Positions 43,101-53,723 of a stretch of DNA of 64,000 bases are shown here, in pieces (the stretch's first letter is position 1; every line of letters starts with the position of its first letter). The stretch comes from Conus ventricosus (lineage: Eukaryota > Mollusca > Gastropoda > Neogastropoda > Conidae): NCBI GenBank assembly GCA_018398815.1, contig CM031595.1:138972559-139036558 (forward strand), given 5' to 3'. The notes under the pieces are model-generated. The model was not told where the DNA came from. It was given only the letters and a program-made list of their open reading frames with translations, and did no database searches. A program made the position numbers and the translations under genes.

Positions 43101-46100
43101 TTTGTTCAGAGGTGGAGTGATTTGAATGTAGGACTGAAAAGAACTGCAACCAACACAGACCATTGCATCAATAATTAAAGAAAAGAATAAGTGACTGTGT
43201 TTTTTAATAGTAGTCTTCTTAGCTTTTTTTGTACCAAATGTAAACAAACTTAGTTATGCATGTTTGTTTTGTAGTTCTTAGTTTTAGAACCTTTGTGCTG
43301 AAACTTTGTTTTGTCATTAATCGTTATGTGTGTGAGTGGATATGTTGCACACCGTGATTAACACATTGTTTTTATTTGCCCACACTGTAGGAGGGGTATT
43401 AAGGCAGTGCTGCTGTTAATGTGCGGGGAGGTGGAGAGCGGAGGGGTACCGTACCAGCTGCCAGTGCTGTTGCAGTCTGCAGTGCTGTGCGAGTTGTGGC
43501 AGTGCCTGACTTTCTGTGCCCAAACAGCGGCTGTCTGCATCAGCAAGCAGTGAGGTGGCTGTACATAGTGGACTCCGAACACAGGCAGTTGTCAAAGAAA
43601 TAGTAGTCTGCTGTCTTCAGTGGTTTTCTCCAAGCTGGTAATGGTTTTCTACGTCACAGAGTGGATCGGGTAAATCTTTTACAGAAAGAAGAGAATATAG
43701 GATATCATTTTTTTTTTTTCCTTATCTAAAAATCCAAGTAATATGGTAGATGAACATCTTCAGCAGCACTAGTGTCAAAAGCATTTGAAAGGCAAATGTG
43801 TATGGGGTAATGCAGAACAACTTAACAGAACAAAAATTGGTGATTAAGAAAAACAAAAACACACTTTACATTGATGTAAAAATGAAGACAGGTACAGATG
43901 CAGTGTACTGCGGTCTTTCAGCACCAAGTATAAAAATTTTCATTTTATCAGAGATTGGCAGTGTTCATTTAATCAAAGGTAGATTGGGATTTTCCTGTAG
44001 TTACAGTCCTTCAGTATATTTATGTATGCTTACTGCACAGCATTGCACCAGTCCTACTAGGACAATGTAGACCTCTGTATTCCATAAACTTCAGAGTGAT
44101 ATCTTTCAGATGAAGTCCAAAAAGTCTGTTTCTTTGGGACTTAATCACACTGTTAGTATTTGATGGTGTGAAAGAATCTGATAACATCACAAAAAATTCT
44201 CATAACTGGTAATTTGTTTCTGATATCACAGCGTGTACCAAATGTGTGCGTGCATTTACAGTATCGCATTGTAAAAGAAAAAAATGATCCTGATGAATGT
44301 GTATACATATATACAGTTCATTCTTACATTTACCATTAGTATTACTGTACACAGAGGCATACATGGAATGCAAAAATGCCATACATATTTATGAGGAACT
44401 GCCAGTGTTCCACTGACTTTCATCAGTTTATCAACTTGATGATCTGACATGTTATCACCATGAAGCTGGTTGTAATGGTTTATAACTGCTCCATTGTGTA
44501 TATGTTTAGAGTACTTCAATAAAAACTGTTAGTGATATTCCAATAAATGAGAGAACATCTGATTATTTATCAGTAAATCCACTGATTCTAATGGTGGACT
44601 TGCCAGTGGCCGCCATACTGTCCTTATTAAGAACTAAATGTGGCCGTCAGACCATCATATATGTGTGTTTTTAAAGTTTTGCATTAAGTCTTTGTCAGTG
44701 TGGTTTTCAGGAACATTTCAAGAAGCCATGCAATTTGTTGTAACCTGCCATCTTCATCAGTATCAAAATAAAGTTTGGGAGAAAGTCTGCGTTTTTGAGG
44801 AGAAGAAAAGAGTTTGGGTGATGTCTGACATCATGTGAGTTTAGCAAGTTCACTCCAGGCAAGATGTTCTCAAATAAAGGCTAGAGCATTGCAGTAGCAC
44901 CTTGGTGATTCAGCCAGAACTACTTTTCCTATCCTTTATTGTTTTTACCCACCTACATATTTTGGAATATGTGTCCAAATAAAAAAGTGATTTGAGTGTA
45001 AATATATGTGTATTTTAGCAAGTGATTAGATGCCACACAAGCTGACTTTCCTTCCAAAGCCTCTGCTTCCAAAGCCAGTTGATCATCATGACTTGAAAAC
45101 TCTGACAGTAACTACCAAATGAATTTGCAAGAGTGTCAGGAATTTGTGAAACAATTTCTGAAGTATTGTTTTAACCTCTTCTTGAACCTAAAAACCTGCT
45201 TTGAATGTGTAGTTCACTTAAAATTAAAAACGAAATTTGATGAGAAAAAATTAAAAACGAAATTTGATGAGAAACCCTGTTCAGTCCACCCAAAGGAATC
45301 TATTCTTCCCCATGTAAAGAATGCAGAATGACCTTGGCACCATTTATGATTTGTTGAGATTACTAGATGATCCACATTAGACTCTCCACTTACCGGAGGT
45401 CCTTTTTAATTTCACCTTTTATCACATGGCTATGTTCTAAATTTCTCTCCATTTAAGAAATATTTACTAGTGGTTCAAATTAGAGGAAGAAGTTGCGTGT
45501 GTTTTGCAGCTCAACCATTCCCTCTTAAAAATGTTCAAAACCGCATTCCCAAAAACAGTTGTTTATACATTGCTGAGCTTACAAGGTGAGTCCTGACAAT
45601 CTGAATGGTCAGTAAATTAAACGTAAAGGGCTTTTTTTTCTTTACTTCCTTTTTGCTCTAAAGCCATTGCTGGCTGTAGCCTCAAGACTTGTGTTTTTGT
45701 TGTTTTGTTTTTTAATCTGTTCCCTGAAATCTGATGATTACACAACATAGTTATTGCATGTGTTCCCAGGGATGTTGGTGTTGCAGGCAGTGAGGTTGCT
45801 GATCATATTGGCAAGAATCCCAAGAATAAGGAACCATGCAGAATGTCTACACATTAACACTAATACCCAAGCATCACACTTGCGTCAGTGGCCTCATACT
45901 AGACTACACGGATTGATAACTAACATTTTCAAATCCATCCAAACCTTAGAAAAGTGTTTACTGTCTGCCACTGATGGCCGTCAAGAAGAAACAGGTTTGT
46001 GCTGCTTATACAGAACTCTCTTTTTACACCCATTCATATTTTTCAAAGGTGAAGAAGTTCTATAGTGCATTCCAGATGATGTATCACTCGCCATGAAATA

Positions 46101-47205
46101 TGTTTTATAGTTTATGCAAGGAAGATTTTTTTTTTCTCGTGTTTTTAACTTAAAAAAAAAAAACACCCATTGGTTGCTTGAGAACTGTTGACCTTTGATC
46201 TAAATGCCAGATTAATTTGATAGCTGAACTTCTGTTTGATCCCTCTGCATTGAGATTAACTCACAGAAGAAGAAGGGGAAACAAACAAAACAAAAGCAAG
46301 CTAATCCAGAAGTTGTGTAGACAGATCGGAGATGAAAGGTTCATCTATTATTCTGACCTCCAAATAGTTACTTGGTGAATAAAATGATCACACCTGCCCT
46401 CAATGTGGGGTGATGACCTATCTACCCCTTTCCTCCCACACCAATGCAAGATCAACTTCCACTGACCATGTCACTCAAACTGCCAGTAACTTAACTTCAT
46501 GGCAAATACATTTGAAATGCCCATTTTGTTCAAGGGTACAGAGAACTGTGATCAGACTGGATCATAGCCAAAGATTGACCATGGCTGACAAGAGGGGAAA
46601 TGGGTCTCGATCACCAACAGGATTAAATCATGCAGCAGTTGGGGCTACTTGGTCATGTATGAAAACTTTTCTGCCATCTTTGCTGTAATGTTTTTGCATC
46701 TCCATAAAAAATTGTCTATGCTGAAGAAAGTATGGAGAGAAAAGCATGGACGAGCAGAAACTGCTGCTATCTCAACCTTGCCCATTGTTGCAAATGGCAT
46801 AATTCTCGTTCTGCTTTTCCCTCTCATTCATCAACATGGCATTGACTCGTGATTGAGTGAAAGTCCTAGCGAGAGTTTGCTGCCATCAAGAAGAACGAAA
46901 GGAAAGTATGCAAACTGAGACTTATGTCTAGTGATTGCAAAAAGAGGTGCATGCCTGTAAGGTTGGTGGCGTGATCTGAAAGCAAGTCGGACAATAAATT
47001 GGAAGCGTTTTGGAAACCTTGTCAGAACATGTTTACTCAAATAAAGTACTTTCAGCCTCGGCAGTCCGCATCATGCTTTGCCGCAGTTCAATCACCAAAT
47101 GACAAAGTGCTGTGATCAGAACCTGCTATAATCAAATAGATTGTATTGCTGTCTGAAAGGAGATTCTGCCTTGGAAGGTCGGCTTACCAACTCAGAGTTC
47201 CCCTC
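43101..47205. other. Non-coding DNA downstream of SRSF2
   Basis: About 4.1 kb with AT-rich composition and no supported gene. The first 1.4 kb may be extended 3' UTR, given a second AATAAA at 44519. A 25-base direct duplication (TTAAAAACGAAATTTGATGAG) lies at about 45223-45275. Short frames near 46410-46850 have no clear domain. Confidence 0.45.
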
Positions 47206-47208
47206 AAT

Positions 47209-48734
47209 TGTCACGGTCAAAATTCAACACAACCGAAGTGTGGTCAGTCGTCGGCCACTCCAACTGGACATAAGTCCAAACTCAAACATTCTAGGCGTCA
47301 GAAAGACGGGCCCACAGGTCGGGTCCGGCCAATTAAGCATAGGGGAGAGGCTCCACAGAGACGTTCTGTCCCGCCAGACGACTAAGCGGCTTTGACCGAC
47401 GCCTCGATGTCTGCCCAGACGAGTCTCAGTGCCTGGGCCAGCCTTATCCGGCCAATTTGTGGAACCAACGTCATTGTTAGTCGGACGTCGCAGGTTAAAG
47501 CAGGAAAGGGAGAGGGAGAAGGTAGTGTGTGGTGGGGGTGAAATCTAGCTAATCAATTAAATGACCAATTGACCACCACAGAGAGTAAGGCGTGTAGACG
47601 GGACTGTCATGATTTGAACATCCAATGGAATTAGAGGGGATAACTTCGGGTGTCAGGGCGGTAAAAATACTGACCAATGGTACTGGCCCTTGGACACGGG
47701 GTTAGAGCATAAAGGAATGTGTGAGGGAGAGAAAGGGACAAGGAGGAGGAAAAAACGAACAGACAGAGAGAGAGAGAGGGAAGTTCGGGAGAGTAGGCTC
47801 TCGCCTACAGGAAGGCAGGGAGATGAGAACGAACAGAGACAGAGAGATGAGGAGGTTTTAGGTGTAGTCTCTGCACGAGGGAAAAGGCAGAGAGATGAAG
47901 AGAGGAGAGAACGAGGGGAAGAACGAACAGAGAACAGAGAGAGACAGAGAGAGGGGAGGTTCTAGGTCTGCTTGAGAGAGAAGCAGAGAGATGAAGGGAG
48001 GAGAGAAGAGAACCAAATTGTAGCATTGAGCACCAGAGATAGTCTGCAGAGGAAGGACAAAAGAGAGATGTGGAAAGAGAGAGTTGTTAACTAATGAAGA
48101 GAAAAAGAAAGAAAAGAAAAGGAAAAGAAAAGCAACCATGTCCATTTAATAGAGCAGACTAGGGGAGAGAGAGAGAGTGCAATGCGTTAATGCAGGAAGA
48201 AAGAAAGGAGAACAGATCGATGTTGATAGTCACTGTTCTATCTAAACCGGGGGTTCGACCTCATACTTGGCCAGCGCCACTTTCATCGGCAGTCCAATCT
48301 GACCAACGCCAGCAGTCCAGCCGGACCGGTGCCGACAGTCCAGCTTGACCGGTGCAACCAGACCAACACCAGTGCCAGCAGTGCGTCGTGTTGTGAAAGT
48401 GACAGTGAGAAAAAAAAAGAAAAGAAAAAGACAGTGATTCGTGAATAGTTAAGATCACCTGGCCAGGTAAAGTAGAAATCTATTTATACCCGGGTTAGTT
48501 AATGATGTTTTAGATAAATGATTTTGTGAAGTTCAAGGAAAGAGAGAATGTTTTATTTTGTTTGATTCTATATGCATTGATGTTCTTTCTATGATCGTGT
48601 ATAGTAAAGTTATAGACTTTACTAGTGGTTTGATGTGACGAATGCATGATATATGAATGAGATTGTAAGCAAGCTGTGAGTGTGTTTGGGCTGTGCGCTA
48701 GTCCTTCCTCCACTGACATCACCCGAGGTTGACA
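47209..48734 (+). repeat. 5' LTR
   Basis: It begins TGTCACGGTCAAAATTC and ends CCCGAGGTTGACA. It is collinear with the 3' LTR over its whole length, with only scattered single-base indels, many in homopolymers. Frames inside (for example 47690-47965, Arg/Glu-rich) come from GAGA-type purine repeats and are not genes. The near identity of the LTRs points to a recent insertion. Confidence 0.95.
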
Positions 48735-49137
48735 ATTTGTTGGCGAGCTTGCCAGGATATTCTGGCCCATTTATTATAATTGTTCAACTTCTCAGAGAGG
48801 AAGCTGGGTGGGATTCAAGTATTGTAATCCTAAGACAAGGGGTTGTCTTACTGTATGTTCCCAAGATAGTTAAATACTAGGCTTGGCATTGCTTCCAAGA
48901 TAGTTAATACTAGGCTTGGCATTTCAGCCCCAGAGTACTCATTTCGCACAGATTGCCTATAATTCGCTCTCATAGTTGGGTCAGGCGCTGGGCGTCTTAT
49001 AAAAACTAATTACGTTGTCCCAAGCTAATATTATCATTCATAGGATTGTGCTATTACGTCACTCGTGTCGGTAACCACCAGTTGGCTGTCGTAGTAATAA
49101 AATCTTGTTCAAAAAAAAAAAAAAAAAAGAAGTTACA
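48735..49137 (+). other. LTR element leader (primer-binding region to gag)
   Basis: Untranslated leader. TTGGCGAGCTTGCCAGG starts four bases after the LTR and is the likely primer-binding zone, since tRNA-primed sites start TGG. I cannot name the tRNA with confidence. A 17-base A run (49110-49127) lies just before the gag start. Confidence 0.55.
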
Positions 49138-50427
49138 ATGGCGGAAGAAAAGAACACCCCTATTGAACAACTTGTGAGCGTCGCTCGTGATCTAGGTTAC
49201 TCAGGAGATGAGTTGCGTGCATTCGTTGAAAACCAACAAAAGATGGAAAGAGATGAGCGAGCGGAAAGACGCCGTATCGCAGTAGAAGCGCAGGAAACAG
49301 AAAGAATGAAGCAGGAAATAGAAAAATTAAGGATTCAGGCTAATGATAATCAGGCTAGGGAAACGCAGGAAACAGAAAGATTAAAGGTTCAATTAGAGTT
49401 AGAGAAAGTGAGAATACAGAGGGAGACCACCGAGGATGGGAGTTCAGTTTCCAGTGACTCTGTGCGCAGTTACGCTCCCCGACCCAAGTTGCCAAAATTT
49501 TCTGAAGGAACCGATTCGATTGATGCATACATCAGTCGTTTCGAAACGTTTGCGACCAGTCAGGGTTGGCCTCCAGAAGAGTGGGCAGTCATTTTGTCAG
49601 CGCTATTGACGGGTAAGGCATTGCAGATTTTCACTGCATTGCCAGCAGACACCCAATCTGATTTTTGTGCTGTGAAGGAATCATTGATGAAAGGATTTGA
49701 CCTCACAGAGGAGGGGTTCAGGAAGAAATTTCGTTCAGCTAAATTACAAGCAGGGGAAACGTACACTCAGTTTGGTGCACGTTTAGATCACTATTTTGAA
49801 AAATGGTTAGAGTTGAGTGGTACGAAGAAGGAGTTCGCTGAATTGAAAGAGCTAGTTATGAAAGAACAGATTTTGTCAGGTTGCGGCCCTGAGTTAACCA
49901 TACATTTGAAAGAGAGACAGCCAGAGACAGCAGGAGAGTTGTTGAAGTTCGCAGAGGTGCATAGAGAGGCACGTCTGGGCACTAAGGTGCAGGAGAAACA
50001 GGTGCAAGGCACAGGTGAGAAGAGTGCAAGGAGACCAGGGGAGTTTTCTGCAAAGTCTGCAAACCCAGTGGTGGGGCAGAAGGAAGGGCAAAGGGACATT
50101 AGGTGTTTCATTTGTCACAAGAAGGGACATGTGGCGAGGGATTGTCGCATGAGGTTCCAGAAGGCAGCAGCCTGCAAGAGGTGGATAAGGGTCGTCAAGG
50201 GAAACGACCTGCAGTGGAACCAAAAGGGATTCAGTCGGAAGAGGGTAGAGTGCAGCCTATGGCTAGCACTGGACAGCAGTAGTGTCGGGGAAATGGAGGG
50301 CACTAGGCTGAGTGGTTCATTACCAGTGGAAGAAGGGTGGATTGGCCAGCAGAGGGTGAAAGTGTTACGAGACACTGGTTGTTCATGCGGGGTAGTACGA
50401 ACAACGCTGTCGATAAAGGGGATTTGA
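49138..50427 (+). CDS. Gag polyprotein with start of aspartic protease
   Basis: A structural protein of the retrotransposon particle, 429 codons from the ATG at 49138. The N-terminal 110 residues are highly charged and helical (EAQETERMKQE, coiled-coil-like). Residues about 125-290 hold the retrotransposon gag core (PKLPKFSEGTDSIDAYISRF ... YTQFGARLDHYFEKWL). Residues about 321-335 form the CCHC zinc knuckle CFICHKKGHVARDC, which binds RNA. At about residue 410 the frame continues into LRDTGCSCGVV, the DTG active-site loop of the protease, and then stops at 50425. The protease is therefore truncated. The ATG at 49138 is preferred over the one at 49105, which only reads through the A run. Confidence 0.85.
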   Translation: MAEEKNTPIEQLVSVARDLGYSGDELRAFVENQQKMERDERAERRRIAVEAQETERMKQEIEKLRIQANDNQARETQETERLKVQLELEKVRIQRETTEDGSSVSSDSVRSYAPRPKLPKFSEGTDSIDAYISRFETFATSQGWPPEEWAVILSALLTGKALQIFTALPADTQSDFCAVKESLMKGFDLTEEGFRKKFRSAKLQAGETYTQFGARLDHYFEKWLELSGTKKEFAELKELVMKEQILSGCGPELTIHLKERQPETAGELLKFAEVHREARLGTKVQEKQVQGTGEKSARRPGEFSAKSANPVVGQKEGQRDIRCFICHKKGHVARDCRMRFQKAAACKRWIRVVKGNDLQWNQKGFSRKRVECSLWLALDSSSVGEMEGTRLSGSLPVEEGWIGQQRVKVLRDTGCSCGVVRTTLSIKGI

Positions 50428-51600
50428 CAGGGCAAATCCAGACCTGTACTCTAATCGATGGCACTGTGAGGAGTTTCCAGTTGCTAAGATAGAAGTACGT
50501 ACCCCTTACTTCTCAGGCGAGTTGTCTGCGTTGGTGATGGACAAACCCCTCATGATTTGATCATTGGAAATATTCAGGGGCAAGGGATCCAGGGGATCCT
50601 GAGTTGTTGACTGCTACAGGGGCAGCAGTTCAAACACGGAGCAAGAAGGAGGAAAAGGTTGTTAAACCGTTAGTGTTCCAGGAAGGAAGTCGGCAATAGA
50701 TGTGTCCGCCTGATGAGTTTAGGGCTGCACAGGAACAAGACCCTTCGCTCGTGAAGTCTTGGGAGTTGGCAAGAGGTGGAGAGAAACAGGTGGTTAGAGG
50801 AGGTGAGACTCAGCACATAGGCGCAGCAGCAATCATTGATGAGGTGAAGGAGACCCGCAGAAGAAGTGGAGATTTTGTTGCCTGAGTTTCCCAGGAGAAG
50901 AGTCATACAGGGACGTGTCACTGTATGAAGGGCTAGACAGTAGGAGTTCCTAGGTTTTGTTGTCGGAGGCGACACAAAGCAGCCAGAAAGGGGAAAGGTG
51001 GAGAAGATGATGAAATTTCAGAGAGCCCAAAAGACCAAAACAGAAGTCGGGAGTCTGCTAGGTTTTATTGGCTTCTATAGGGAGTTTGTTCCAAATTTCG
51101 CAGCAATCACGAGTCCTCTCAGCGATTTGGTCAAAGCAGGGAAACCGGCAGGGGGTCAAGTGGTCAGACGCTGCAGAGCAAGCACTGCAGACGGTGCTGG
51201 AAAGACTAGGTTCCCGTCCCATCTTGAAGCTACCAGATATGTCCAAACCATTTTTGTTGCGGACAGATGCATCAGGCGGTGGGATAGGTGCAGTATTGTT
51301 GCAGGAGCATGAAGAGGTCGAGTTTCCTGTGAGGTATGCAAGCAGGAAGTTGACAAAGTGTGAAGAAGGGTACGCAACGGTGGAGAAGGAGTGTTTAGCT
51401 GTCGTGTGGGCCGTGCAGAAGTTCCACAAATACTTGTATGGGAAAGAGTTCGTGATAGAGACAGATCATCAACCACTCAAATTCCTGCAGGAGGCGCAGT
51501 TGAAAAACAGCAGAGTGCTGCGTTGGGCAATGGCATTGCAGCCCTACAGGTACCGATTTGCAGTACATTCCCGGTCGACAGAATGTCGGAGCTGACTATT
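50428..51600 (+). pseudogene. Deleted pol: protease tail, RT thumb and RNase H remnant
   Basis: Fragments lie in several frames. A linker with FRAAQEQDPSLVKSWELA is at 50716-50770. LLGFIGFYREFVPNFA (51056-51103) is the conserved RT connection. LLRTDASGGGIGAVLLQ (first RNase H Asp, 51255-51305), YATVEKECLAVVWA (catalytic Glu) and IETDHQPLKFL (third Asp, 51456) follow. Ty3-type pol normally carries about 600 bases with the YxDD catalytic box before this, and an integrase of about 400 residues after it. Both are absent and the sequence passes directly to non-coding DNA. Internal deletion explains this better than point decay, because what remains is well conserved. Confidence 0.82.
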
Positions 51601-52189
51601 AAGTCGCGTAGTCTAGCAAGCTGCAACTCAGAGGAAGTCAGTCATATCCGGGGTGCTTTGTTGATAATATGTGTTGATCACAGTTATGTTGTTTGGGATA
51701 TGGGTTCATTCCCAGTTGGCTATGGTTCATATTTTTTTTTTGTGTGAGACTTGTTCATATTTTCTTTGTGAGACTGTTCATGTGAATGTAGTTATGCTTG
51801 GAGCATACAGTCGCTTGTGTAGTGATGCATTATTTGCAATAAGTGAGGATGGAGATTCCTCAGTGAAGTGTCATGGATCGTGATCATATTATATTGTGCT
51901 TTCCATAAGAATTGTGAAAAGAAGATGTGGCAAATCCGCAGGTAGGGGAATGGCATGGGTGCGCACAGAGGTCGTTATAAATGATTGAAATAACGCAAGA
52001 CGCACGTCAATGATAACTCATTGGAGTGGTATCCACTAATGGTATATTTTATCATTTAAAAAACCGTTGTTGTAAAGTATTTTTTTTAAACTTTGCGCGT
52101 GTAGCTGTGTGTCAGCAAATTCGGTTGTTGTCTTTTTTGTACCGTTGTTTTGAGACAATGCGGTGCATAGTCTTTTGCAAGGGGGAAAT
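51601..52189 (+). other. 3' untranslated region of the LTR element and polypurine tract
   Basis: No coding features. It ends in GCAAGGGGGAAAT (52177-52189), the polypurine tract used to prime plus-strand DNA, immediately before the 3' LTR. Confidence 0.7.
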
Positions 52190-53718
52190 TGTCACGGTCA
52201 AAATTCAACACAACCGAAGTGTGGTCATCGTCGGCCACTCCAACTGGACATAAGTCCAAACTCAAACATTCTAGGCGTCAGAAAGACGGGCCCACAGGTG
52301 GGGTCCGGGCCAATTAAGCATAGGGGAGAGGCTCCACAGAGACGTTCCTGTCCCGCCAGACGACTAAGCGGCTTTGACCGACGCCTCGATGTCTGCCCAG
52401 ACGAGTCTCAGTGCCGGGGCCAGCCTTATCCGGCCAATTTGTGGAACCAACGTCATTGTTAGTCGGACGTCGCAGGTTAAAGCAGGAAAGGGAGAGGAGA
52501 AGGTAGTGTGTGGTGGGGGTGAAATCTAGCTAATCAATTAAATGACCAATTGACCACCACAGAGAGTAAGGCGTGTAGACGGACTGTCATGATTTGAACA
52601 TCCAATGGAATTAGAGGGGGATAACTTCGGGTGTCAGGGCGGTAAAAATACTGACCAATGGTACTGGCCCTTGACACGGGTTAGAGCATAAAGGAATGTG
52701 TGAGGAGAGAAAGGGACAAGGGGGAGGAAAAAAACGAACAGACAGAGAGAGAGAGAGGGGAAGTTCGGGAGAGTAGGCTCTCGCCTACAGGAAGGCAGGG
52801 AGATGAGAACGAACAGAGACAGAGAGATGAGGAGGTTTTAGGTGTAGTCTCTGCACGAGGGAAAAGGCAGAGAGATGAAGAGAGGAGAGAACGAGGGGAA
52901 GAACGAACAGAGAACAGAGAGAGACAGAGAGAGGGGGAGGTTCTAGGTCTGCTTGAGAGAGAAGCAGAGAGATGAAGGGAGGAGAGAAGAGAACCAAATT
53001 GTAGCATTGAGCACCAGAGATAGTCTGCAGAGGAAGGACAAAAGAGAGATGTGGAAAGAGAGAGTTGTTAACTAATGAAGAGAAAAAGAAAGAAAAGAAA
53101 AGGAAAAGAAAAGCAACCATGTCCATTTAATAGAGCAGACTAGGGGAGAGAGAGAGAGTGCAATGCGTTAATGCAGGAAGAAAGAAAGGAGAACAGATCG
53201 ATGTTAAATAGTCACTGTTCTATCTAAACCGGGGGTTCGACCTCATACTTGGCCAGCGCCACTTTCATCGGCAGTCCAATCTGACCAACGCCAGCAGTCC
53301 AGCCGGACCGGGTGCCGACAGTCCAGCTTGACCGGTTGCAACCAGACCAACACCATGCCAGCAGTGCGTCGTGTTGTGAAAGTGACAGTGAGAAAAAAAA
53401 AGAAAAAAAAAAGACAGTGATTCGTGAATAGTTAAGATCACCTGGCCGGGTAAAGTAGAAATCTATTTATACCCGGGTTAGTTAATGATGTTTTAGATAA
53501 ATGATTTTGTGAAGTTCAAGGAAAGAGAGAATGTTTTATTTTGTTTGATTCTATATGCATTGATGTTCTTTCTATGATCGTGTATAGTAAAGTTATAGAC
53601 TTTACTAGTGGTTTGATGTGACGAATGCATGATATATGAAGGGAGATTGTAAGCAAGCTGTGAGTGTGTTTGGGCTGTGCGCTAGTCCTTCCTCCACTGA
53701 CATCACCCGAGGTTGACA
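52190..53718 (+). repeat. 3' LTR
   Basis: The same sequence as the 5' LTR apart from a few indels and substitutions, for example GTCAGTCGTCGG in the 5' copy and GTCATCGTCGG here. It begins TGTCACGG and ends GGTTGACA, followed by CCCTC. Confidence 0.95.
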
Positions 53719-53723
53719 CCCTC

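Larger units (their letters stand above)
47206..53718 (+). mobile_element. Ty3/gypsy-type LTR retrotransposon with deleted pol
   Basis: Two direct LTRs of about 1.53 kb enclose 3.45 kb of internal sequence. The LTRs start TGTCA and end TGACA, the canonical inverted termini. CCCTC occurs at 47201-47205 and 53719-53723, consistent with a 5-bp target duplication if three extra bases (AAT) precede the 5' LTR. A purine tract GCAAGGGGGAAAT precedes the 3' LTR. Internally there is gag with a zinc knuckle, the start of an aspartic protease, and RT-thumb/RNase H sequence. The RT catalytic core and the integrase are missing, so the copy depends on other elements. Confidence 0.9.

Noticed and set aside
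46386..46470. CPQCGVMTYLPLSSHTNA, resembling a C2H2-type box at a LINE end
   Set aside because: Only one half of the motif fits and no neighbouring LINE coding sequence or tail was found.
47690..47965. Arg/Glu-rich frame, repeated at 52700-52975
   Set aside because: It lies inside the two LTRs and is a by-product of GAGA-type purine repeats.
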